DNA from: Ottowia sp. | GTDB taxonomy: Bacteria > Pseudomonadota > Gammaproteobacteria > Burkholderiales > Burkholderiaceae_C | Direction: 5' to 3' | Assembly: GCA_023228705.1 (NCBI GenBank) | Contig: JALOAS010000047.1 | Coordinates: forward strand, 1 to 23,630 | Length of the DNA stretch: 23,630 nt | Shown here: piece by piece, positions 8,138 through 17,890 of the stretch | How the letters are laid out: every line of letters begins with the position of its first letter | Position numbering within the stretch: position 1 is the first letter of the stretch | Notes under the pieces: generated by a model | Databases searched by the model: none | What the model was told of the DNA's origin: nothing | Seen by the model: the letters and a program-made list of their open reading frames with translations, nothing else | Made by a program: the position numbers and the translations under genes

Positions 8138-9043
8138 ATGTCGCTGTTTTCCCTGCTGGGCGCCGTTGAGATCGGGCTCATCTTCGCCCTGGTCGCCCTG
8201 GGTGTCTACATCTCGTTCCGGCTGCTCGATTTTCCGGACCTGACCGTCGACGGCAGCTTCCCGCTGGGTGGCGCCGTGTGCGCGGTGCTGATCACGCGCG
8301 GCTGGGACCCGTTCCTGGCCACGGCCATCGCCACCGCAGCCGGCGGCGGCGCCGGCTTTGTCACCGGCTGGCTCAACGTGCGCCTGAAGATCATGGACCT
8401 GCTCGCGTCCATCCTGCTCATGATCGCGCTGTTCTCGGTCAACCTGCGCGTCATGGGGGGCCCCAACATCCCCATCATCAACGACACGACCATCTTCACG
8501 GTTCTGCAGCCGGCGTGGATGCCCGACTACTGGGCCCGGCCCGCGATCATGCTGGTGATCGTGGTCATCTTCAAGTTCGCCACCGACTGGTTCTTCACCA
8601 CCGAGTACGGACTGGCCATGCACGCCAGCGGCTCCAACCAGCGCATGGCGCGGGCCCAGGGCACCAACACCGGCGCCATGGTGCTGGTCGGCATGTTCAT
8701 CTCCAACGCGCTGGTCGGCCTGGGCGGCGCCCTGTTTGCGCAAACGCAGGGCGGCGCCGACGTCTCCATGGGCATAGGCACCATCGTCGTCGGCCTGGCC
8801 GCGGTCATCATCGGCGAGGCGCTGATTCCGTCCCGCCGCATCATCTTTGCCACGCTGGCCGCGGTGGTTGGCGCAATCATCTACCGGCTGTTCATCTCGG
8901 TGGCGCTGAATTCGGACTTCATCGGACTGAAGGCGCAGGACCTGAACCTGGTCACGGCCATCCTGGTCACGCTTGCGCTGGTGATCCCGCGCATCGGCAA
9001 GAAAAGCAAGACCGCCGACCGTCCCACCGCCATGGGAGGTTGA
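8138..9043 (+). CDS. ABC transporter permease (partner of the TrpX-type binding protein)
   Basis: This 301-residue, very hydrophobic protein should form the membrane channel of the importer. It has many membrane-spanning stretches, starting with AVEIGLIFALVALGVYI near the N-terminus, and the segment RLLDFPDLTVDGSFPLGG that I associate with permeases paired with ABC_sub_bind proteins. A cytoplasmic KKSKTADR tail ends the protein. There is no clear Shine-Dalgarno before ATG 8138; the 113-bp gap after the binding-protein gene has two copies of CCCGGGCGC and could form hairpins that limit downstream expression relative to the abundant binding protein. The ATPase gene starts 5 nt after this stop. 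Confidence 0.9.
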   Translation: MSLFSLLGAVEIGLIFALVALGVYISFRLLDFPDLTVDGSFPLGGAVCAVLITRGWDPFLATAIATAAGGGAGFVTGWLNVRLKIMDLLASILLMIALFSVNLRVMGGPNIPIINDTTIFTVLQPAWMPDYWARPAIMLVIVVIFKFATDWFFTTEYGLAMHASGSNQRMARAQGTNTGAMVLVGMFISNALVGLGGALFAQTQGGADVSMGIGTIVVGLAAVIIGEALIPSRRIIFATLAAVVGAIIYRLFISVALNSDFIGLKAQDLNLVTAILVTLALVIPRIGKKSKTADRPTAMGG

Positions 9044-9048
9044 CCGCC

Positions 9049-9843
9049 ATGCTTGAAGTCCAGGACCTGACGATCACGTTCAACAAGGGCACGCCCATAG
9101 AAACACGGGCGCTGCGGGAGCTGTCGCTGAACATCCCGTCGGGGCAGTTCGTGACCGTGATCGGGTCCAACGGCGCGGGCAAGTCCACGCTGCTCAACGC
9201 CATCACCGGCGACCTGTTCATCGACAGCGGCAGGGTCGTCATCAGCGATCGCGACGTCACCCACGAGCCGGTGTGGGCGCGCGCCAGCATGGTGGCGCGG
9301 GTGTTCCAGAACCCGCTCATGGGCACCTGCGAGGCGCTGACCATAGAAGAGAACATGGCGCTGGCGTACCAGCGCGGCACCCGCCGCGGGCTGCGGCGCG
9401 GCGTCAAGAAGGCCGACCGCGCGCTGTTTCGCGAGCGCCTGGCCACGCTGGGGCTGGGGCTGGAGAACCGGCTGAAGGACCGCATCGGCCTGCTCTCCGG
9501 CGGCCAGCGGCAGGCCGTGAGCCTGCTCATGGCGGCGCTGCGCCCCTCGCGCATCCTGCTGCTGGACGAACACACGGCCGCGCTGGACCCGCGCACCGCG
9601 GCGTTCGTGCTGGAACTGACCGACCGCATCGTCACCGAAAACCACCTCACCACCATGATGGTCACGCACAGCATGGGACAAGCGTTGCAGGTGGGCCAGC
9701 GCACGGTCATGCTGCACCAGGGCCAGGTGGTGCTGGACGTGGCCGGCCAGGAGCGGGCCGGCACGGACGTGCAGCACCTGCTGCACATGTTCGAGAAGGT
9801 GCGCGGCGAGGAACTGGCCGACGACGCCTTGCTGCTGGGCTGA
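9049..9843 (+). CDS. ABC transporter ATP-binding protein
   Basis: This 264-residue ATPase powers the importer. All nucleotide-binding elements are present: Walker A GSNGAGKST (39-47), Q-loop Q87 in VFQNP, signature LSGGQRQ (149-155), Walker B ILLLDE (169-174) and switch histidine H207 in MVTHS. A basic insertion (RRGLRRGVKK, about 112-121) lies in the helical subdomain. The ATG at 9049 is served by GGGAGG at 9034-9039, inside the end of the permease gene, so the two are probably translationally coupled. The gene ends 33 bp before the -35 element of the glycine riboswitch promoter. Confidence 0.93.
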   Translation: MLEVQDLTITFNKGTPIETRALRELSLNIPSGQFVTVIGSNGAGKSTLLNAITGDLFIDSGRVVISDRDVTHEPVWARASMVARVFQNPLMGTCEALTIEENMALAYQRGTRRGLRRGVKKADRALFRERLATLGLGLENRLKDRIGLLSGGQRQAVSLLMAALRPSRILLLDEHTAALDPRTAAFVLELTDRIVTENHLTTMMVTHSMGQALQVGQRTVMLHQGQVVLDVAGQERAGTDVQHLLHMFEKVRGEELADDALLLG

Positions 9844-9876
9844 GCCGGGTTTGCGGTGCGCACGACGCGTACACCT

Positions 9877-9904
9877 TTGCAGCAGCGGCGATTGCACGTA
9901 GAAT
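9877..9904 (+). promoter_or_regulatory. Probable sigma-70 promoter of the glycine riboswitch-gcv operon
   Basis: TTGCAG (9877-9882) and TAGAAT (9899-9904) are separated by 16 bp. The -10 differs from consensus at one position; the -35 is weaker. The expected start of transcription, about seven bases later, falls at the 5' edge of the first glycine aptamer, which supports the assignment. Confidence 0.5.
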
Positions 9905-9910
9905 CAAATC

Positions 9911-9994
9911 CTTGTCAGGAGAGAGTGCCGGGCGCGTGAAAAACGGCCAGGCACCGCCGAAGGCGCGCACGAACGCTCAGGCAAAAGGACTGGC
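9911..9994 (+). promoter_or_regulatory. Glycine riboswitch, aptamer I
   Basis: This is the first of two glycine-binding RNA domains in the leader of gcvT. A stem GTGCC (9925-9929) pairs with GGCAC (9950-9954). It is followed by the conserved core GCCGAAGG (9956-9963) and then CTCAGGCAAAAGGAC (9976-9990), the most recognisable glycine-riboswitch sequence. A GGAGAG element sits at its 5' side. The same elements recur in aptamer II, giving the usual tandem arrangement. Confidence 0.93.
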
Positions 9995-10019
9995 AGGCGC
10001 CTGGCATCAGGGCGATTTT

Positions 10020-10116
10020 CCTGTTGGAGAGAGGAGGCAGCCGCCACGGCCTGCCTTCCACCGAAGGAGCAAGTGCGGCAACCACCCGCGCGAATCTCTC
10101 AGGTAAAGCGGACAGC
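10020..10116 (+). promoter_or_regulatory. Glycine riboswitch, aptamer II and start of expression platform
   Basis: The second aptamer repeats the consensus: GGAGAG (10026-10031), a stem GAGGCAG...CTGCCTTC, the core CCACCGAAGGAGCAA, then CTCTCAGGTAAAGCGGACAG. CTGT (10021-10024) pairs with ACAG (10112-10115) to close the P1 helix. Beyond it lie a T7 tract (10126-10132) and the gcvT Shine-Dalgarno AGGAGG (10148-10153). In known tandem glycine switches ahead of gcvT, glycine turns expression on; whether control here is by termination or by access to the ribosome site is not settled by the sequence. Confidence 0.93.
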
Positions 10117-10158
10117 GGGGCCAACTTTTTTTCTGGCGTCATACCCCAGGAGGTTGTC

Positions 10159-11283
10159 ATGTCCGATACCGATCTGCTCAAGACTCCCCTTTACGCACTG
10201 CACCAGGAACTGGGCGCACGCCTGGTGCCCTTTGCCGGCTATTCCATGCCGGTGCAGTACAAGAGCGGGCTGATTGCCGAGCACAGGCACACGCGGGCGG
10301 CGGCGTCGCTGTTTGACGTCTCTCACATGGGCCAGCTGGAGCTCATCGGCCCGGACGCGGCCGCGGCGCTGGAGACGCTGGTTCCAGCCGACGTGCTCGG
10401 CCTGGGCGTGGACAGGCAGCGCTACGGCCTGCTGCTGACCGATGACGGCACCATCACGGACGACTTCATGTTCGTCAACCGGGGGGCGGATCGGCTCTTC
10501 CTCATCGTCAACGCCGCGTGCAAGGCCGATGACATCGCGCACATCCGCGAGCGCATCGGCAGCCGCTGCACCGTCCAGCCGCTGCCCGGGCAGGGCCTGC
10601 TGGCGTTGCAGGGCCCGCAGGCCGAGGCGGCGCTGGCACGACACATCCCGGGCGTGGCCGAACTCACGTTCATGACTGGCCGCACGCTGGACTGGCGCGG
10701 CCAGCCCGTCTATGTCACGCGCAGTGGCTACACGGGCGAGGACGGGTTTGAAATTTCGATTGCCGCAGGCCAGGCCGAGGCGCTGGCGCGTGCACTGCTG
10801 GCCGAGCCGGAGGTGGCGCCGGCCGGCCTGGGCGCGCGCAACTCGCTGCGGCTGGAAGCCGGGCTGGGCCTGTACGGGAACGACATGGACCGCAGCACCA
10901 CGCCCATGGAAGCCGGCCTGAACTGGGCCGTGCAAAAGCCGCGCCGCAGGGGCGGCGAGCGCGCGGGCGGCTTCCCGGGCGCCGACAAGATCCTGGCGCA
11001 ACTGGACGGCAGCCTGCCGCTTGCGCGCAAGCGGGTCGGGCTGGTGGCGCAGCAGCGCGTTCCGGTGCGCGAGCCGGCACCGCTGCAGGACGCTGCCGGC
11101 AACAACATCGGCCGGGTCACCAGCGGCCTGCTGGCGCCCAGCCTGGACCAGCCCATCGCCATGGGCTACGTTACGCCAGAGCACACGGCCACCGGCACGC
11201 TGGTCAACGCCGTGGTGCGCGGCAGGCCCGTGCCCATGGTCGTGTCTGCCATGCCGTTTGTTGCGCCGCACTACAAGCGCTGA
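10159..11283 (+). CDS. gcvT: Glycine cleavage system T protein (aminomethyltransferase)
   Basis: GcvT transfers the methylene group from aminomethyl-lipoyl-GcvH to tetrahydrofolate and releases ammonia. The 374-residue protein shows FDVSHMGQ at 52-59, the Asp pair D101-D102 in GTITDDFMF (one is the catalytic Asp equivalent), YTGEDGFEI at 191-199, and RNSLRLEAGLGLYGNDMD in the folate-binding region. An insertion-free length is normal for the family. The frame extends upstream through the riboswitch, but ATG 10159 has a perfect AGGAGG five bases upstream. It is the first gene of a gcvT-gcvH-gcvP operon controlled by the riboswitch. Confidence 0.96.
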   Translation: MSDTDLLKTPLYALHQELGARLVPFAGYSMPVQYKSGLIAEHRHTRAAASLFDVSHMGQLELIGPDAAAALETLVPADVLGLGVDRQRYGLLLTDDGTITDDFMFVNRGADRLFLIVNAACKADDIAHIRERIGSRCTVQPLPGQGLLALQGPQAEAALARHIPGVAELTFMTGRTLDWRGQPVYVTRSGYTGEDGFEISIAAGQAEALARALLAEPEVAPAGLGARNSLRLEAGLGLYGNDMDRSTTPMEAGLNWAVQKPRRRGGERAGGFPGADKILAQLDGSLPLARKRVGLVAQQRVPVREPAPLQDAAGNNIGRVTSGLLAPSLDQPIAMGYVTPEHTATGTLVNAVVRGRPVPMVVSAMPFVAPHYKR

Positions 11284-11324
11284 ACCCCACTGTCATCATT
11301 CACCCCTCTCTTGCTGGAGCCATC

Positions 11325-11693
11325 ATGAGCATCAAGTACACCGAAGACCACGAATGGATCAACGTGGAAGGCGACACCGCCACCGTCGGCATCACCGAAC
11401 ACGCGCAGGACGCGCTGGGCGACGTGGTTTTCATCGAGCTGCCGGAAGTCGGCAGCTCTTTTGCGCAAAAGGACCAGGTTGGCGTGGTCGAGTCGGTCAA
11501 GGCCGCCGCCGACATCTATGCACCGGTGGCCGGCGAGGTCACCGAGGCCAACCAGGCGCTGGTCGACGACCCCGCCCTGGCCAACAGCGACCCCATGGGT
11601 GCGGGCTGGTTCTTCAGGATGAAGCTCGCCGACGCCAGCCAGCTTGACGCGCTCATGGACGAGACCGCTTACAAGGCGTTTGTCGACAGCTGA
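11325..11693 (+). CDS. gcvH: Glycine cleavage system H protein (lipoyl carrier)
   Basis: GcvH is the 122-residue shuttle protein whose lipoyl arm moves between P, T and L proteins. The lipoyl-attachment lysine is K59 in GVVESVKAAADIY, matching the family signature. The N-terminus (KYTEDHEWI) and the GDVVFIELPEVG strand are also typical. ATG 11325 follows a modest GGAG (11316-11319). It lies 41 bp after gcvT on the same strand. Confidence 0.97.
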   Translation: MSIKYTEDHEWINVEGDTATVGITEHAQDALGDVVFIELPEVGSSFAQKDQVGVVESVKAAADIYAPVAGEVTEANQALVDDPALANSDPMGAGWFFRMKLADASQLDALMDETAYKAFVDS

Positions 11694-11705
11694 CGCCATC
11701 GGCCC

Positions 11706-11749
11706 GCACACGCTGCACCAGCGCAGGCCGTATCTGCGGCCGCGTGTGC
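11706..11749 (+). other. Nested hairpin between gcvH and gcvP
   Basis: GCACACGC (11706-11713) pairs with GCGTGTGC (11742-11749), and inside it CGCAG (11722-11726) pairs with CTGCG (11734-11738). No T tract follows, so a strong terminator is unlikely. It could modulate the ratio of the small H protein to the large P protein or protect the gcvTH 3' end. The gcvP start just downstream has no clear Shine-Dalgarno. Confidence 0.45.
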
Positions 11750-11781
11750 TGGCGCACCTGCCTTTTCCGAGTTGAAACCCC

Positions 11782-14748
<2,967 letters not shown>

Positions 14749-14815
14749 CGTGGCGCGGGCCGGCAGCTCATGCCACGACCTGATTGGCAAGCATCATCAG
14801 CTCAGCGGATGACAG

Positions 14816-14988
14816 ATGACCTCGGCCCTTGCGAGCCATTGATGACAGCCGCCTGCGGCGGCTCATGATGAATCATGGCGGCGCAGCCGCAGCCACCGAG
14901 TAGGCCGTCCAGCGTCCAGCGAGTAAGCCGTCCAGCGTATGCCGCGCCACGCTCAACGCTCAACCTCATCAAGGTCATCCGTCATGCG
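14816..14988 (+). repeat. Long inverted repeat, copy A
   Basis: This 173-bp unit is nearly identical to the reverse complement of 17221-17400. From 5' to 3' it holds three consecutive hairpins (AGCCGCC-TGC-GGCGGCT at 14847-14863; CATGAT-GA-ATCATG at 14864-14877; GCGGC-GCA-GCCGC at 14878-14890). Next come TCCAGCG heptamers (14908-14914, 14915-14921, 14931-14937), two CGCTCAA heptamers (14950-14963) and a unique end CTCATCAAGGTCATCCGTCATGCG-like, trimmed here to its last bases GTCATGCG (14981-14988). It fills most of the 304-bp gap between the convergent genes gcvP and doxX. No transposase or coding sequence is present in it. Confidence 0.9.
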
Positions 14989-15052
14989 TGTGGTGTTGCT
15001 GAGCATCGTTTCCAATCAGGTGCCACGATGTGGCCGCAGCGGCGGTATGCGA

Positions 15053-15463
15053 TCAGTTCCAGTGGCCCCGGCTGCCCCCGACGCTGAACCGCCCCGCGCC
15101 CAGGAACAGCAGTGCCAGCGCCGTCAGGAAATAGAAGGCCTGCAGCTCCAGCGCCCAGCCGCCGCCACCGCCCAGCACGAAGAAGTCGGCCGTGTGCATG
15201 AGCGCGACCGCGGCGATCATGTTGACCAGCACCAGCGCCGCGCCAATCCGCGTCCACAGCCCGATGATGATGAGCACCGGCCCAAGCACCTCGCCCGCGT
15301 ACACGCCATACGCAATGACTGACGGCAGCCCGTGGCTGGCCAGCGACCCTTCCAGCCATGCCACCCCCGTCCTGAGCTTGGCAATCCCGTGCAGGACGAG
15401 CAACCCGCCCAGGCACAGGCGCAAGACCAGCTTCCCGATGTCATCAGAAACGGTACCGTGCAT
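15053..15463 (-). CDS. DoxX family membrane protein
   Basis: This 136-residue integral membrane protein belongs to the DoxX family, whose members are small four-helix inner-membrane proteins often linked to redox or respiratory functions, mostly uncharacterised. Diagnostic stretches are LVLRLCLGGLLVLHGIAKL at the N-terminus, then GEVLGPVLIIIGLWTRIGA and a C-terminal hydrophobic FYFLTALALLFLGAGRFS. The ATG at 15463 follows AAGGGG with 8-nt spacing; a GTG three codons upstream is less likely. The gene is convergent with gcvP and lies inside the inverted repeat pair, immediately next to copy A. Confidence 0.87.
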   Translation of the reverse strand: MHGTVSDDIGKLVLRLCLGGLLVLHGIAKLRTGVAWLEGSLASHGLPSVIAYGVYAGEVLGPVLIIIGLWTRIGAALVLVNMIAAVALMHTADFFVLGGGGGWALELQAFYFLTALALLFLGAGRFSVGGSRGHWN

Positions 15464-15724
15464 GGCAAACACCCCTTTCCTTCATCCCTGGCAACAAACG
15501 CATGGGCTCCCGCCCGCCCCGGCATGACGCGCCGCAGGCGCCACCCCGCCCGTTCGGCAGCAGCAAACCGGTCATTATCCCTGATGGCCGACGCGTGCCG
15601 CGCGGCCGGCCCGAGCCGGCCCCTTCCGGTTTATGATGGCAGGCGTGGCAGGGCAACGGCAACCGACTGGAGCCCGGCATCCTGCCAAGAGTCACGCAAA
15701 CAACCGCAGGAGGAGCGCCTTCAG

Positions 15725-16171
15725 ATGCCGGAATTCACAGACACGTCGTCCCCTGGGACGTGCATCTTCTGCAAGCTCGTGGCCGGGGAGCTGCCATCGG
15801 CCCGGGTCTTTGAAGACGACCTGACGCTGGCGTTCATGGACCTGGGCCAGGTCAATCCCGGGCACGTGCTGGTCGCCACCAGGCGCCACGCCGCGACGCT
15901 GTTTGAAACGACCGAGGACGAGGCGGCGGCCGTCATGCGCGTGGCGTGGCGACTGGCGCGCGCGGCCAGGACGGCGTTCGCGCCCGAGGGCCTGAACCTG
16001 TTCCAGGCCAACGGCAGGGTGGCCGAGCAAACCGTCAACCATTTCCACATGCATGTGCTTCCGCGCAATACGGGCGACGGCCTGCACCTGACCTGGCCGC
16101 GGCCCGAACCCGGTCCCGAGGCGTTGCAACGCTACGCCGGACAACTGCGTGAAGCGCTGAACGCAGCCTGA
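15725..16171 (+). CDS. HIT family protein (histidine-triad hydrolase)
   Basis: This 148-residue protein of the HINT/HIT superfamily is predicted to hydrolyse nucleotide phosphoramidates or dinucleoside polyphosphates in the cytoplasm. The histidine triad is NHFHMHVLPR with H106, H108 and H110; the middle His is the expected nucleophile. The N-terminal CIFCKLVAGELP (C13, C16) is the usual opening and may bind zinc. ATG 15725 has AGGAGG at 15708-15713, spacing 11. The peptidase gene starts 19 bp after its stop, so the two are probably one operon. Natural substrate is unknown. Confidence 0.9.
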   Translation: MPEFTDTSSPGTCIFCKLVAGELPSARVFEDDLTLAFMDLGQVNPGHVLVATRRHAATLFETTEDEAAAVMRVAWRLARAARTAFAPEGLNLFQANGRVAEQTVNHFHMHVLPRNTGDGLHLTWPRPEPGPEALQRYAGQLREALNAA

Positions 16172-16190
16172 CAGGCCACGGACCGCCGCC

Positions 16191-17234
16191 ATGACCGCAA
16201 CCAATCACACCCTGACCGCCGTGCGAGGCATACAGGTGGGCCATCACACCAGCGCGCGCCGGCCCACCGGCTGCACCGTCATCCTGGCGCAGGCGCCGGA
16301 TGGACGCGGCGCCATGGGCGGCGTCGACGTGCGCGGCGCCGCGCCGGGAACCCGCGAGACCGACCTGCTCAGCCCGGTCAACAGCGTGGACCAGGTCCAT
16401 GCCGTCCTGCTGGCCGGCGGCAGCGCCTGGGGGCTGGACGCCACGGCCGGCGTCATGCGCTGGCTGGAAGAGCACGACATCGGGCTGCGGCTGGGCGACC
16501 AGCGGGGCCAGCTGGTGCCCATCGTCCCGGCCGCCGTGCTCATGGACCTGCACCTGGGGGACGCCCGCATCCGCCCCGGCGCCGACGCAGGCTACGCAGC
16601 CTGCGCGGCGGCCAGCGACGAGGCAGTGCGCCAGGGCAGCATAGGCGCCGGTGCCGGCGCCACGGTGGGCAAGTTGTTTGGACCGGGTTGCGCGATGAAG
16701 GGGGGCCTGGGCAGCGCCAGCGTCTCGCTGGGCGAGGTCACCGTTGGCGCACTGGTTGCCGTCAATGCACTGGGCGACGTCGTTGATCCGGGCACGGGCC
16801 AGCCCATTGCCGGCGCGCGCCGGGACGATGGCAAGGGCCTGCGCAACAGCACGCAGTCGGCGCTTGCGGGCGACGAACCCTGGAACCTGCTGGTCGGAAG
16901 CAACACCACCATCGGCGTCATTGCCACCGACGCGCCGCTGTCCAAGGCACGCGCGACGCGGCTCGCGGGAGCCGGCCACGACGGCCTGGCGCGCGCAATC
17001 CGGCCCGTGCATACCATCAGCGACGGCGACACCCTGTTTGCGCTGGCCACGGGCCATGCCCCCGCGCTGGATTTCAACGTGCTGTGCATCATGGCCGCCG
17101 AAGCGGCGGCGCAGGCTTGCGTGGCGGCCGTGCGCGCAGCCAACACGCTGCGGCTGGGCAACCTCGTGCTGCCGGCGGCATCGGATTTCCTGGGGAGAAG
17201 CGATGCCCAGCAAGATCAGGCGCATGACGGATGA
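16191..17234 (+). CDS. P1 family (S58, DmpA-like) peptidase / beta-peptidyl aminopeptidase family protein
   Basis: This 347-residue protein is an N-terminal-nucleophile hydrolase of the DmpA/BapA type, which self-cleaves into two chains and removes N-terminal residues from short peptides. Family features are GIQVGHHT, LLAGGSAWGLDATAGVMRWL, KGGLGSAS (170-177) and NTTIGVIATDAPL. By comparison with DmpA the self-cleavage is expected before T239 (N238-T239). No signal peptide is visible. The last codons and stop lie inside repeat copy B (from 17221), so the natural C-terminus was probably altered by repeat insertion; the added tail (QAHDG) is short. It follows the HIT gene closely. Confidence 0.88.
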   Translation: MTATNHTLTAVRGIQVGHHTSARRPTGCTVILAQAPDGRGAMGGVDVRGAAPGTRETDLLSPVNSVDQVHAVLLAGGSAWGLDATAGVMRWLEEHDIGLRLGDQRGQLVPIVPAAVLMDLHLGDARIRPGADAGYAACAAASDEAVRQGSIGAGAGATVGKLFGPGCAMKGGLGSASVSLGEVTVGALVAVNALGDVVDPGTGQPIAGARRDDGKGLRNSTQSALAGDEPWNLLVGSNTTIGVIATDAPLSKARATRLAGAGHDGLARAIRPVHTISDGDTLFALATGHAPALDFNVLCIMAAEAAAQACVAAVRAANTLRLGNLVLPAASDFLGRSDAQQDQAHDG

Positions 17235-17400
17235 CCTTGATGAGGTTGAGCGTTGAGTGTTGAGCGTCGAGCGTGGCGCGGCATACGCTGGACGGCTTAC
17301 TCGCTGGACGGCCTACTCGGTGGCTGCGGCTGCGCCGCCATGATTCATCATGGGCCGCCGCAGGCGGCTTTCATGCAAGGCCCGCAAGGGCCGGGGTCAT
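17221..17400 (-). repeat. Long inverted repeat, copy B
   Basis: This 180-bp unit is the reverse-complement partner of 14816-14988. Read on the plus strand, it starts with the CGCATGAC end and has four contiguous heptamers (TTGAGCG, TTGAGTG, TTGAGCG, TCGAGCG at 17246-17273) where copy A has two. Next are two 16-bp units CGCTGGACGGCYTACT (17286-17301 and 17302-17317), then the hairpin block. It lacks one TCCAGCG heptamer that copy A has. Apart from heptamer indels, only a few substitutions near the 17365-17398 end and one C/T at the hairpin separate the copies. It overlaps the end of the peptidase gene. Confidence 0.9.
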
Positions 17401-17407
17401 TCGGCTT

Positions 17408-17437
17408 CGCTGGACGCTGGACAGCCTATTCGCTCAA
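17408..17437 (+). repeat. Partial third repeat unit
   Basis: CGCTGGA (17408-17414), the 16-mer CGCTGGACAGCCTATT (17415-17430) and CGCTCAA (17431-17437) are degenerate versions of the units in copies A and B, in the same orientation as B but without the hairpin block. It looks like the remnant of another copy or an end of a longer array. Confidence 0.7.
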
Positions 17438-17464
17438 CGCCAAACCTGTACCAAGAACCGCAAA

Positions 17465-17557
17465 ATGGTGCACTACAAATACGCTCTCATCGAAAGATTT
17501 TGGCCCTTCGTCGCAGTTGCGCTGCTTGCCCCTGTTCTGGCGTTTGTCCTGAACTGA
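17465..17557 (+). CDS. Possible 30-residue membrane peptide
   Basis: A short ATG frame encodes 30 residues: a basic/aromatic start (MVHYKYALIERF) followed by one hydrophobic segment of about 18 residues (WPFVAVALLAPVLAFVLN). The pattern is that of single-span small membrane proteins. There is no good Shine-Dalgarno, the frame extends upstream through repeat sequence, and I do not recognise a family. It could instead be the tail of a decayed gene or chance. Confidence 0.25.
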   Translation: MVHYKYALIERFWPFVAVALLAPVLAFVLN

Positions 17558-17890
17558 TGTGCCGACTTGGTTTCCGGGCAGCGTGCCGGGGTCGGCTGGC
17601 ATGACGCCGCGGCGCGGCAAGACAATCGCGGATTGACTGCAAACGGCCTGCTGCATGCAGCAAGTTCATGCGTTGCATGACAAGTCGGAAGGAGCCACCT
17701 ATCGGTGGTGAGGAAGGCTTTCTTCAGCAACAGCGGTGACAGCGCAAGGCGATATTCCGTTGCTGGTGGATTGTGGATGTGGCATCCATTGGCCGCATGC
17801 CGGGCGCACATCCCGGCAATCGCTAAGTTTGACGCATGCTTGGCGTCCGTCGCAAACACCTGCCAACCAGCAAGCTGCCACCCCCACCCC
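17558..17890. other. Intergenic stretch with no supported gene
   Basis: No frame here has a convincing protein or family motif. Visible structures are the palindrome GCTGCATGCAGC (about 17650-17661) and CCACCTATCGGTGG (about 17696-17709). Composition is somewhat less GC-biased than neighbouring genes. It may be remnant DNA or simply the region beyond the asparaginase stop. Confidence 0.4.

Noticed and set aside
14749..14777. CGTGGC/GCCACG stem after gcvP as a Rho-independent terminator
   Set aside because: Loop is 17 nt and no T tract follows, so the assignment is not supported.
17246..17317. Tandem repeats considered as a CRISPR array
   Set aside because: Units are 7 and 16 bp, contiguous, without unique spacers, and there are no cas genes.
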